The notes beneath the pieces are model-generated. The model saw only the letters and a list, made by a program, of their open reading frames with translations, did not search any database and was not told the origin of the DNA. Source: Eubacterium oxidoreducens (GTDB taxonomy: Bacteria > Bacillota > Clostridia > Lachnospirales > Lachnospiraceae). Taken from it: DNA of 64,000 nt. Each line of letters starts with the position of its first letter. The first letter of the stretch is position 1. The position numbers and the translations under genes are program-made. Shown piece by piece: positions 9,469 to 17,844 of this stretch. Location: assembly GCF_900104415.1 (NCBI RefSeq), contig NZ_FMXR01000005.1, forward strand, positions 234,028 through 298,027, written 5' to 3'.

Positions 9469-10131
9469 ATGGATTATGAAATGATAGCTGCTCTTATTGT
9501 ATTTATAGCTTCTCTTATTGGATTTTTATATGGGGTAGTTACCATTGTCGTCAGAAGAAATGCGTTGTATCTCAAGATGATAGCACTGGGAATAGCTTGT
9601 ATTATGATAAGTTATTTTTATTTCACGCTGCAGCTTCTTACAAGAGAAATGATACCGTCCGGGTTTAATGTCGGTATGTTAGGACTTGTAGGGTGTTTTT
9701 TGTTTTTGCTTAGTGCCAATTACGGACAGATGGATTCATTAGCAGATGATGGTAGCAAAACATTTGCCAAATACAGATATATCAGTTATGTCGCACCGAT
9801 TGTGCTGGCAGTTGTTTTTGTGTTTGCATATATGACAAGCGCAGAGCTTGCCAAAAAGATTTCTTATACGCTTGTTGCGGCAATCGTGGTGGCGGCATCT
9901 AGATTTCACCTCAAACATATTATTTTTCCGGATGTTGATTATGGAGTAATCAAATGCATTCGCGGCTATAATATGATCGCTTTGGTATTGTGCGCAGCGA
10001 CCATAATCATGATGGTTTCAGATTGTGCCCAAATAGCGGGATTATATATCGTTTCCAATATCATCATAGCAGGATGCTGCGTGATTGTATTGCCGGTGCT
10101 GAAAAGAGAGGTGGCAAAATGGACAATATAA
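9469..10131 (+). CDS. Polytopic membrane protein of unknown function
   Basis: A 220-residue protein with about seven hydrophobic helices and short loops; no known motif was recognised. The start at 9469 is chosen because the AGGAGG at 9454-9459 directly abuts another ATG at 9460, too close to use, but stands 9 nt before 9469. Its end overlaps the next gene by 13 nt. It opens an operon with a PrsW-type protease, a histidine kinase and a response regulator, so it may be a sensory or accessory membrane component of that signalling system. Its helix count is similar to the sensor regions of the two LytS-type kinases in this window, but no sequence relation is claimed. Confidence 0.75.
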   Translation: MDYEMIAALIVFIASLIGFLYGVVTIVVRRNALYLKMIALGIACIMISYFYFTLQLLTREMIPSGFNVGMLGLVGCFLFLLSANYGQMDSLADDGSKTFAKYRYISYVAPIVLAVVFVFAYMTSAELAKKISYTLVAAIVVAASRFHLKHIIFPDVDYGVIKCIRGYNMIALVLCAATIIMMVSDCAQIAGLYIVSNIIIAGCCVIVLPVLKREVAKWTI

Positions 10132-10769
10132 TATATATACTATTTATCTGCATAATCGTACCACTCGTTTTGATGCTTCCGCTTCTTACCGGAAGATCGA
10201 GACTCTATGTAGGATATATGATTATAGGCATCTGCGCATGTTTGTTTGCAGCAGAGATTAATGGATATGTCAGCAATCTAATGGATCGTGATATGTATTA
10301 TATTACAACCAATATTACGCCGGTGATAGAAGAAATTATAAAAGCACTTCCGGTGCTGTATTTTGCGTTTATATTTAGTGACAATAAAGAGAAACTGATT
10401 CCGATTTCATTTGCCGTGGGAGTGGGATTTGCCGTACTTGAGAATATGGTTATTCTGGTACAGAACATAGACAGCATCAGCATATTCTGGGCATTAGTAA
10501 GGGGATTTGCATCAGGAGTTATGCATGGAATCTGTACCGCCTGCGTGGGATTTGGTATTTCTTATGTAAGAAAGAGAAGGAAGTTATTCTATTGTGGAAC
10601 CTTTGCATTACTTGCACTTGCCATTACGTATCATGCGTCATTTAATACTTTGGTGCAGTCGGATTCGTACAAATACTTTGGATTTGTAATGCCGATGGTT
10701 ACCTATGTACCGGCAGTCCTTTTCCTGGTCAAAAATCAGAAATTGCCGTCTTTCAGAAAACAAGGCTAG
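10119..10769 (+). CDS. PrsW-family intramembrane protease
   Basis: A 216-residue membrane protein with about seven helices. It carries the three conserved blocks of PrsW, a membrane protease related to the CPBP/Rce1 group: TPVIEEIIKALPVL (paired glutamates plus Lys, about residues 63-76), GVGFAVLENM (Gly, Phe and Glu-Asn, about 104-113), and the histidine blocks MHGICTACVGFG and YHASFN. In Bacillus, PrsW makes the first cut in an anti-sigma factor. Here it sits in an operon with a two-component system instead, which suggests that it processes a membrane regulator or surface protein of this locus. Start chosen at 10119 behind AGAGAGG; longer frames run into the upstream gene. Confidence 0.8.
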   Translation: MDNIIYILFICIIVPLVLMLPLLTGRSRLYVGYMIIGICACLFAAEINGYVSNLMDRDMYYITTNITPVIEEIIKALPVLYFAFIFSDNKEKLIPISFAVGVGFAVLENMVILVQNIDSISIFWALVRGFASGVMHGICTACVGFGISYVRKRRKLFYCGTFALLALAITYHASFNTLVQSDSYKYFGFVMPMVTYVPAVLFLVKNQKLPSFRKQG

Positions 10770-10784
10770 CGCCGGGGTGATAGG

Positions 10785-12086
10785 ATGGGATTTTCGCACA
10801 TCGTACAGATGACAATTGAAGGATGGGGCACCTTTTTTTGCATAGTTGCGGCGATTGTGATCTGGCAGACTAAGGTAGCCGACAAAAATAAAGCAATCGG
10901 ACTGATCCGCTTTGTGCTGGCGGATGGACTGTTATTGCTAAGTGATGCAATAGCAATTGGATTTCGTGGCAGAGAAGGGGAAGCTGCGTTTTACATCGTA
11001 CGTATTTCCAATTTTTTGGTGTTTGTTTTAGGATATCTTGTTATTGTGGCAGGGGTAGCATACTTTAGCAGGATGATAGAAAAACGAGCCAAAGTATCTG
11101 TGAAGAATTGGAGAAATATAGAATATATCATTGGAATTATCGGAATTATAGCGATCAGCATGAATGCGATATATCCTTATTTATATGATTTTGATGAACA
11201 TAATCGATATTTCAGACTTCCCTATAACGGGATTATTACCTTTACCTATATGGTCGGCATGCTCCTGATATTAGCGCTTTTGCTTAATTTCTTTAAAGAA
11301 CTTGGAACGCTAGAAAAGGTTGCAGTCTTATCGGCACTGATATTTCCCTTTATATCGCTGATATTTCAGCTAAATCATTATGGGATTTCATTTGTAAATA
11401 TTGCATCGTGCGTTTCGGTTATCTTTACCTTTGTCGCATTCATGATGGATTACACGAAGGAAGTGGCAGCAAGAGAACGCGAAAGAGAGCGCTGGATTAC
11501 AGATGAAAAGATTCGACTGCTTCATAATCAGATTAAGCCACATTTTATCTATAATACACTTACCAGTATTTATTACGGGTTGGATGAAGATACGGAAAAA
11601 TCCAAAACGATGCTTAAGAATTTATCGGGATATCTTAGGGGGAGTCTTGATGTTCTAGATGTTACGGATTGTATAGAATTTGCCCGTGAATTAGAGACTG
11701 TAAGATGTTATTTAAATGTAGAGTCGGTTAGATTTGAACATCAGATAAGTTTTGATATGGATATTCAAGACCTTGCTTTTAAGGTTCCGGCATTTTGTGT
11801 GCAGACATTAGTTGAAAATTCTCTAAAACACGGGATACGAAAGAAGAATCCACCGGAAGGCAAGGTTATCATAAGGAGCCGCGAAAAAGAGCGGGAACAT
11901 ATCATAGAAATCGAGGATGACGGAGTAGGATTTGACGTAGAATTACTCGCAAAACAAGAAGGAAAGCATATAGGTGTTGTGAACACGATAAAGAGAATCA
12001 AGCTTATGTGTAATGGTACGATGGAGATTGACATAAAGCAGGGGATAGGAACTTTAATCACCATAAGGATTCCGAAGGAGCAATGA
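10785..12086 (+). CDS. LytS/YehU-type sensor histidine kinase
   Basis: A 433-residue kinase. Residues 1 to about 222 hold about seven transmembrane helices with no recognised ligand domain. A short charged coiled segment (RERERERW) leads to the His_kinase domain with the phospho-acceptor block NQIKPHFIYNTL (about 247-258). The HATPase N box is VENSLKHGIRKK and the G boxes are EDDGVGF and GIGTLI. The downstream response regulator overlaps by a few bases, so it is the cognate partner. Kinases of this class normally pair with LytTR or AraC-type regulators; here the partner is SARP-like. Start at 10785 behind GGGGTG. Confidence 0.93.
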   Translation: MGFSHIVQMTIEGWGTFFCIVAAIVIWQTKVADKNKAIGLIRFVLADGLLLLSDAIAIGFRGREGEAAFYIVRISNFLVFVLGYLVIVAGVAYFSRMIEKRAKVSVKNWRNIEYIIGIIGIIAISMNAIYPYLYDFDEHNRYFRLPYNGIITFTYMVGMLLILALLLNFFKELGTLEKVAVLSALIFPFISLIFQLNHYGISFVNIASCVSVIFTFVAFMMDYTKEVAARERERERWITDEKIRLLHNQIKPHFIYNTLTSIYYGLDEDTEKSKTMLKNLSGYLRGSLDVLDVTDCIEFARELETVRCYLNVESVRFEHQISFDMDIQDLAFKVPAFCVQTLVENSLKHGIRKKNPPEGKVIIRSREKEREHIIEIEDDGVGFDVELLAKQEGKHIGVVNTIKRIKLMCNGTMEIDIKQGIGTLITIRIPKEQ

Positions 12087-12088
12087 TT

Positions 12089-12901
12089 ATGAAGATATTA
12101 ATTGCGGATGATGAAAAGATGATGCGCACCGGTATGCAAAAAGAAGTGAGCAAGGTGTTTGCACCGAAGGTGCCGCAATTTTTTCTTGCAAGTGATGGGA
12201 AAGAGGCCGTAGAAATATTTGAGAGCGAGCCTGACATTGCGCTTGTTTTTTTGGACGTGGAGATGCCAAGGCTTAATGGACTTGAAGTTGCCAAGCGCAT
12301 CAAGGAGATTTCTGCGGATGTTGATATTATTATGACGACTGCATATAGCGAATATGCAATGGACGCGTGGAGGCTTCATATTGGCGGATATTTGTTAAAG
12401 CCGGTGGATGCACAGGATATTAAAGCGGAGCTTGACCATCTCAAAATAACGCCCGAAGACAGTAAGGATGATAACGGCATTAAGATCACATGCTTTGGAG
12501 AATTTCAAATAGAAGCAGATGGTGTGCCGCTTCATTTTTCAAGAACCAAGTCGAAAGAGATGGTGGCCTATCTGGTTGCTAAGAATTCGGCTACGGCAAC
12601 AAGAGCACAAATCAGTGAAGTTCTTTGGGAAGGAAAAGGCGGCAAATCCAAAAATTCATATATGAGTGCCCTTGTTTTAGATATTAAGAATACACTAAGG
12701 GAAGTTGGATGGGAAGAAATCTTTTATCACAGCCATAATGAATACCGGTTGCTTAGCGATAAAGTATCATGCGATTATCATGAGTTTTTGAAGGGGAATC
12801 CGCTTGCAATAAGAAAGTACAGAGGCGAATTTATGAGCCAGTATAGTTGGGCGGAAGAATATATCTGGGATTTGGAGAGTATGAAAAGGACTGATCATTA
12901 G
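12089..12901 (+). CDS. Response regulator with SARP-like DNA-binding domain
   Basis: A 270-residue regulator. The receiver domain (residues 1-120) has acidic DDE near the start, phospho-acceptor Asp in VFLDVEMPRLNG, a switch Thr in TTAYS and Lys in LLKPVD. The second half (about 133 onward) begins ITCFGEFQIEADG and continues with a KSKEMVAYLV helix and a RAQISEVLWEG helix. That is the arrangement of the winged helix of SARP/BTAD activators, here with only a short stub of the BTAD helices. Such activators bind direct repeats just upstream of the -10. The ATG at 12089 fits the GAAGGAG spacing better than the ATG at 12083. It is followed by a terminator and then the surface-protein operon. Confidence 0.88.
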   Translation: MKILIADDEKMMRTGMQKEVSKVFAPKVPQFFLASDGKEAVEIFESEPDIALVFLDVEMPRLNGLEVAKRIKEISADVDIIMTTAYSEYAMDAWRLHIGGYLLKPVDAQDIKAELDHLKITPEDSKDDNGIKITCFGEFQIEADGVPLHFSRTKSKEMVAYLVAKNSATATRAQISEVLWEGKGGKSKNSYMSALVLDIKNTLREVGWEEIFYHSHNEYRLLSDKVSCDYHEFLKGNPLAIRKYRGEFMSQYSWAEEYIWDLESMKRTDH

Positions 12902-12953
12902 AAAACGCAGGTTTGAGGTGCCCCTTTTGGTGCATCACAATCTGCGTTTTTTT
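12902..12953 (+). terminator. Terminator of the regulatory operon
   Basis: An imperfect hairpin is built on aaacgcag pairing with ctgcgttt, with inner pairing ggtgcc / ggtgca region. It ends in seven T at 12947-12953, directly after the response regulator stop. Confidence 0.75.
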
Positions 12954-12986
12954 GTAACAGATTTGTAACAGGCGCTGTGATAAGAT
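12951..12986 (+). promoter_or_regulatory. Phased direct repeat and promoter region of the surface operon
   Basis: The 10-mer TTTGTAACAG occurs twice, at 12951-12960 and 12962-12971, an exact 11-bp period. About 9 bp further on is a -10-like TAAGAT (12981-12986), and no good -35 hexamer exists. Direct repeats with 11-bp spacing ending about 8 bp before the -10 are the known operator arrangement of SARP-type activators. It is therefore inferred to be the target of the response regulator encoded immediately upstream. Confidence 0.6.
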
Positions 12987-13031
12987 TGGCATAAGATAAC
13001 AGGAAAGACTTGATTTGGAGGTGCATACTCT

Positions 13032-13433
13032 ATGAGAATCATAAAAATGTTTCCGCTAATAGGTATATTGATGCTGCTTTTGTTTTCGGTGTCGGTATAT
13101 GCAAAGGAAACAGATCGCGATTCCTTTACTTATGAGGTTGTAGCCGCTGACAGTAAAGAAGAGGCGAGAAAAATATTAGAAGCAAATGGATATACGCTGA
13201 TCGATAAAAATGTTGCAGACTATGAGGATGCCATTTCAGATAAAGCGGTATATGTTGGATATCGAATCGTAGACGAAGCACAAGCTGATAAAGCGGGAGC
13301 GTATAGTGCAAGCGCATTTGGAAAATCATCTATCGTTATGATCGGTGGAACCGGCGTGGTAGTTGGTGTGATGATAGGGATGCTGTCTATGAAGTACAAG
13401 AAGATAACGAAGGAGAATGCAGATGAAACATAA
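13032..13433 (+). CDS. Small secreted/membrane protein with one MABP-like module
   Basis: A 133-residue protein: signal peptide (1 to about 24, ending VYA), one copy of the repeat seen in the next three genes (about 32-92), and a C-terminal transmembrane helix (about 98-120) with a basic cytoplasmic tail. The module has the pattern of a helix (AARKILEANGYTLID) followed by a strand VYVGYRIVDEAQADKA, which matches the GY-x-LI and Y-LGY landmarks of its larger neighbours. A GGAGGTG Shine-Dalgarno lies 9 nt upstream. It is the first gene of the surface operon and overlaps the next gene. Function unknown. Confidence 0.8.
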   Translation: MRIIKMFPLIGILMLLLFSVSVYAKETDRDSFTYEVVAADSKEEARKILEANGYTLIDKNVADYEDAISDKAVYVGYRIVDEAQADKAGAYSASAFGKSSIVMIGGTGVVVGVMIGMLSMKYKKITKENADET

Positions 13434-15273
13434 AATGATTAAGAAAATATCTGCAGTCATTCTTACGGCGGCTCTTTGTATAGGGCTTTATCCGGGAGGA
13501 ATGCTTAGCGCGAAAGCGGATAATAGCGCAAGCTATATTACGGATTTGCAGATTATGAGTGGAGCAGATGCCATAACGAAGTTAGAAGATGCCGGATATA
13601 CCGCGATGAGCATAAGTCTGAATCCGGTAAGCAATGCAGAGGAATCATCACTTCTATATCTTGGTTATAAGATGGGATCAGCCGACAATGCAATAACAGA
13701 TATCAGAGTTGGAAGCGGCACGAGCCTTAGCATAGATGGATGTAACTATAGCAAAGTCAGCAATCTAAGCTTAAATCAAGGTACCGGCGGCAGCAACATT
13801 TATCTGTATGCCAGTCGAAGCTTAGATGCCGGTGAGCCGATAAGAGGAATTGCATTTCAGGTTATAAAAAGCCAGGATGGATTTGAAACAGACCATAAGA
13901 TTCTTAGCTCGGACGGTTCTTTTGTTGTTCGAAATGCGCAAGATGAGGTGGCGGATTTTGATGAAGGGATATCCGCTTCCGAGATGTATCTTAAGATGTA
14001 TAAGGGAAATATCTACAAGCCTTATATCGACAAGGTCGTAGCAGTTAAGGCATCAGATGAAAGTGCCGCAGCTAAAAAAATCGCATCGCTTGGTTGCAAT
14101 TATTATCTGGGATATGCGATAGAGGCTACAGATGCAAATGTTTATCTGGGTTATACAAGAACGGACGATAAAAAAAAGGCGATTAGATCCTTGATCGCAG
14201 CGCCGGGGAAAAAAGAAATACAGGTAGAGGAAATAACTTATCAAAAGGTTTCCGGAGGTGGCAATAAAGCATTAGACGGATATTCGTTTTATGTGACTTA
14301 TGATCAGGATGCAGGAGAGCCGGTCATGGATCTTATCGCATATGGATACGGACCGGAAAATGCACAGATAAAAACAAAAAAGGAAGAATCAAAAGAGACG
14401 AAGGAAGATAATAGCGATAAAGAAAGCACAGACGAAAGTGAGAAGACCACAGAGCAACAAGAAGAGACTAAGCAAGAAGAAGTAAAAGAGTCTGAAACTA
14501 AGGAGAGTGATACTTCCTCAGATGATGAGAATGCACAGACACAGTCACAAGAGGTATCGTCAGACGAGTCAAGCCAAAGTGAGGAGACAAAAGGAGAATC
14601 GTCTGAGGAAGAGACAAAGGAAACAGAGGATGATGTGCAGCCTAAGACGACAAAGGAAGATAGCTCGCAGGAGGAAAATGAAAATGAGGTCTCGCAAGAA
14701 AATACGAAGATAAACAGTAGCGACGCTGAAAGTGATAATGAAAATACTAAGGAATCGGCGGACGAAGAGACCAAGGAAGAAGATAAGACGCAGGCAAAGG
14801 AAGCAGACAGTGAGGAAGAAACGATCCAGGAAGACGAAGAACAATCGACACAGGATGATGAGGATACGATTTCCTATGCGCCGGGAATAAGAGTATATAA
14901 AGAGATTTCAACAAAAGACTATATCTCTCAATATTACCTTAAAGGAGGGGATGTAGGTGCGATCCAATATCTATATGATGAAAAGGAGTATCAAAGCGCA
15001 TCAAACAGTGATAAAGTGCTGTGGGTTTCCAACATCTATTGCAGCGACAAAGATGGAAACCAGTTTATAAATAATATTGGTTATGTCACAAGCGCAGATA
15101 GCGTCAAAGATGCTCCATTTGAAACGTTATACAGCATAGATGATAAGAGCACCATGACAACGGCAAGTGCAATTTCAAAGAACTCTTCGGCAATACCGAT
15201 TATCGTAATCGCAATTATAATTGCCGCAGTATTTGGAGCAAGTGGGATAGTGAGAAAAAAAGCGAAAGGATAA
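13423..15273 (+). CDS. Large surface protein: MABP-like modules, acidic stalk, membrane anchor
   Basis: A 616-residue protein. A signal peptide (1 to about 31, AKA cut) is followed by a three-part module (about 36-200) with YITDLQIMSG, a GYT helix end, LYLGYKMGSADNAITDIRV and LSLNQGTGGSNIYLYASR. A second module (about 206-310) has NVYLGYTRTDDKKKAI and DQDAGEPVMDLIAYG. Residues about 312-482 are almost entirely Glu, Ser, Thr, Asp, Lys and Gln: a long unfolded acidic stalk. A third, diverged module (about 484-580) precedes a transmembrane helix (about 586-606) and basic tail. There is no LPxTG motif. The start at 13423 rather than 13417 fits the AGGAG spacing. Resemblance to the MABP beta-prism signature is my inference. 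No enzymatic motif was found. Confidence 0.8.
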   Translation: MKHKMIKKISAVILTAALCIGLYPGGMLSAKADNSASYITDLQIMSGADAITKLEDAGYTAMSISLNPVSNAEESSLLYLGYKMGSADNAITDIRVGSGTSLSIDGCNYSKVSNLSLNQGTGGSNIYLYASRSLDAGEPIRGIAFQVIKSQDGFETDHKILSSDGSFVVRNAQDEVADFDEGISASEMYLKMYKGNIYKPYIDKVVAVKASDESAAAKKIASLGCNYYLGYAIEATDANVYLGYTRTDDKKKAIRSLIAAPGKKEIQVEEITYQKVSGGGNKALDGYSFYVTYDQDAGEPVMDLIAYGYGPENAQIKTKKEESKETKEDNSDKESTDESEKTTEQQEETKQEEVKESETKESDTSSDDENAQTQSQEVSSDESSQSEETKGESSEEETKETEDDVQPKTTKEDSSQEENENEVSQENTKINSSDAESDNENTKESADEETKEEDKTQAKEADSEEETIQEDEEQSTQDDEDTISYAPGIRVYKEISTKDYISQYYLKGGDVGAIQYLYDEKEYQSASNSDKVLWVSNIYCSDKDGNQFINNIGYVTSADSVKDAPFETLYSIDDKSTMTTASAISKNSSAIPIIVIAIIIAAVFGASGIVRKKAKG

Positions 15274-15277
15274 GATT

Positions 15278-17800
15278 ATGATGAAAAAGATGGTAAAGAA
15301 AATAACATCAATTGTATTAATAGCTGCATTAACAGCTTCTGTATCCGTTATAAGTGAACAAAAAATTGCAGAACCGCTAACAGCATATGCAGCCGAAAAA
15401 GAATACGTAAAAGCAATTAAGATTAGCTATGCAGACACAAAGGAGAAAGCAGCGAAAGAGATCGGAGATGAGTATACCATTTTGGATAAAGATTTTAATG
15501 ATGGTATGAAGTCACATGCCTGGATTGGATATTCGACAACGTCGGATCCGGATTTGGCAATAACCGATATTAAGGTTATGAATATGAACGGTGGATTTAA
15601 TTATTCCGATTATGAAGCTCTTTTAAACGAGCAAAAGGCGGCGATTAAGGAACAGGTTGATACTGTAGTTCCGGCACTTGTAGAGTATGCCAAAAATTAT
15701 GATGTGGGAATGGATACCGCAAAAGGAATCTATGAGATGCTGAATGTATTTTACGAAGATGACAGCGAGAAGAACCTGGGTGATTTTCTTCTAGAAGCAG
15801 GTAGAAAGCTTGTAAAAAACTCGTCTGATTCAGAGGCAAGAGAAGATGTGGAAAAGGTATTTCTTCAAGGAAATGATACCGTAGTAACGGATATAGAGAA
15901 TCTGTTGGTATTGGCGCAGGATACGAAAGTTGTAAAAAAAGGTTCATGGCTTAGCCGCTTAAGCGACTTAGGACCAGATGGCCTTGTTGCAATCTATAAA
16001 ACGGCAAAACCAAAGCTTAGCAATGAGAAAATCAAGGCGCAGATCAAGAGTGATTATGGGGATGACGCAAAAGCGATTTTAAATGAAATAGCAAGTGTCC
16101 AAGAGACTTTTAAAGATTATGAAGAGACGTCTCTTGCAACGGCGATTGAAAATGGTAATGAAACTGCGATAGAAAAACAGATGGCAGAGGCAATTGATGT
16201 ATCAGATAGTGTTACAGAAGATGAGACCTTCAGTGATGAGGAGGATGCAATTGAGTCATATGTAGAGCACACAAGCGAGGCAGCGGATGTGGTAGAAGCG
16301 GGCGAAACGCTCGTTACGGCAGGGATTGTCGAGAGTTTAAAGGCGGCATCATACGGTAGCATAAGCGCATATGAGTTCTTTATGAGAGAGGATCTTACGG
16401 CTGAGGATTTGTATCCGGTTGCATATGTGATGAGTAATGGGCAAAAAAGTATTATGCAGGATACGGGACTTTATGGAGTTTTTGAGAGCGTTCTGGCAGA
16501 AGATTGTGAGGAAGCAGACGCCACCTGGGATACTTCCCTTGGAGAAGGTGTTCAATCAATCTATGAAGGCGTTGACAGAAGCATATTTGAATCGGATACC
16601 GCGATAACCGGAGAGGCATTAAAGCGATTATCATCGAAAGGTGATTCTATTGTATCGGACGTTGTATTTTTTGGAGTTTCTGCTACCGGATTGTTGGTTT
16701 GTGGTATGGCAGGAATGAGAATTGTAAAATATTCAAAGGCGCTTTCGAAACTTACACAAGAGGGAGTGTTATTAGAAAATAGTACCATTGAAAAATCTTT
16801 GAGTGAATATGCAGAAAATCTGACAAAAGAAACAAAAGCACTCTATCAATCGAATCAAGCGTATCAACTTAGCGTAATGCAATCTGAAGGAATGCTTCGC
16901 GGAAAAAACATTACATTTCATATAAAAAATTTCGCCAAGTTGTCGGAAACGGAACAACGAGCTATATGGCTGAACGCAAAAAAAGGACTTACTGATTATG
17001 AAAAAATGCTTCTTTGGACTAAGAATGATTCGAGGGTGAAATCTACTTATATTAAGCTGTGGGTGAAGAATGACACTGAGGGAAAAATTGCCTCGAAAAG
17101 GACGCAGCTTTCAGAGCTTAGAGAAGCGAAAATTTCAACCAACCGAACGGCACAAGCAACAGCTAGAAAAGCGATTCTTGGGGCAAGAGTTGTATTTGCA
17201 GTGGCAGCAGTGGTATCCATAGCATCTGCAGTATATGAGATATACAATCTGTGTAGTGAGGATAACACGGAATTTACGAACATTCCTTTTAATATGGTGG
17301 ATCGTACCTATCCTTCAGGATCAGAAGCAATAACCTATGTATATTACACTCTTGTTACAACAAAAGATGATTCTAAGGCTGATCTTCACAATAAAAAGGG
17401 TAAGGAATGGATTGGCATTTACACCACAACGGCAAGTAGTGCAGGAGATCCGATTTTGGCGGAATCGCTCATGGTATCGGAGGAAGATACAACAGCGAAT
17501 GCAAATTATGAGCCGGTCACCCTTTTTGGAGAGGCAGGAGCGTACAATCTTTGTAACAAGGACATCACTGGTAAATCTATTGATAGTACATATATTTTCT
17601 ATACAAAAGATGCGGATAGCGTGGTTGACAATGAGGAACTTGAAGAAGCCGACGAGACAACAGAGGGCGATGTTTCCGATGTAAGTGCAACAGGTTCGAC
17701 ATTTGCAGATGGTGGGCTGATCTGGATTGTGCTTATCATAGTTGCAATTGCAGCGATTGTATCTGGAATTACTGCATACAGGAGAAAAAACAGGGGCTAA
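15278..17800 (+). CDS. Large surface protein: MABP-like modules flanking a helical region with internal hydrophobic segments
   Basis: An 840-residue protein with a signal peptide (1 to about 39). An MABP-like module (about 42-102; AWIGYSTTSDPDLAITDIKV) is followed by a long, mostly helical and acidic region (about 105-640). It includes a hydrophobic stretch near 460-480 and another near 633-655 (ARVVFAVAAVVSIAS). A second module (about 668-785; VYYTLVTTKDD, GKEWIGIYTTTASSAGDPIL, NYEPVTLFGEAGAYN) and a C-terminal transmembrane helix (about 811-832) with basic tail close the protein. It is paralogous with the next gene in module order and in the helical region (shared LGDFLL/LGDFLI landmark). 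Architecture suggests a membrane-active or adhesive surface protein; function not known. Confidence 0.78.
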   Translation: MMKKMVKKITSIVLIAALTASVSVISEQKIAEPLTAYAAEKEYVKAIKISYADTKEKAAKEIGDEYTILDKDFNDGMKSHAWIGYSTTSDPDLAITDIKVMNMNGGFNYSDYEALLNEQKAAIKEQVDTVVPALVEYAKNYDVGMDTAKGIYEMLNVFYEDDSEKNLGDFLLEAGRKLVKNSSDSEAREDVEKVFLQGNDTVVTDIENLLVLAQDTKVVKKGSWLSRLSDLGPDGLVAIYKTAKPKLSNEKIKAQIKSDYGDDAKAILNEIASVQETFKDYEETSLATAIENGNETAIEKQMAEAIDVSDSVTEDETFSDEEDAIESYVEHTSEAADVVEAGETLVTAGIVESLKAASYGSISAYEFFMREDLTAEDLYPVAYVMSNGQKSIMQDTGLYGVFESVLAEDCEEADATWDTSLGEGVQSIYEGVDRSIFESDTAITGEALKRLSSKGDSIVSDVVFFGVSATGLLVCGMAGMRIVKYSKALSKLTQEGVLLENSTIEKSLSEYAENLTKETKALYQSNQAYQLSVMQSEGMLRGKNITFHIKNFAKLSETEQRAIWLNAKKGLTDYEKMLLWTKNDSRVKSTYIKLWVKNDTEGKIASKRTQLSELREAKISTNRTAQATARKAILGARVVFAVAAVVSIASAVYEIYNLCSEDNTEFTNIPFNMVDRTYPSGSEAITYVYYTLVTTKDDSKADLHNKKGKEWIGIYTTTASSAGDPILAESLMVSEEDTTANANYEPVTLFGEAGAYNLCNKDITGKSIDSTYIFYTKDADSVVDNEELEEADETTEGDVSDVSATGSTFADGGLIWIVLIIVAIAAIVSGITAYRRKNRG

Positions 17801-17844
17801 TATCTTGTGCGGCGAGACTTTTGTACATTTCTAAAGGTGAGAGT

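Noticed and set aside
14304..14774. Long minus-strand frame and a plus-strand alternative frame opposite the acidic stalk
   Set aside because: They arise from the biased Glu/Ser codons of the stalk. No ribosome site or recognisable protein is present.
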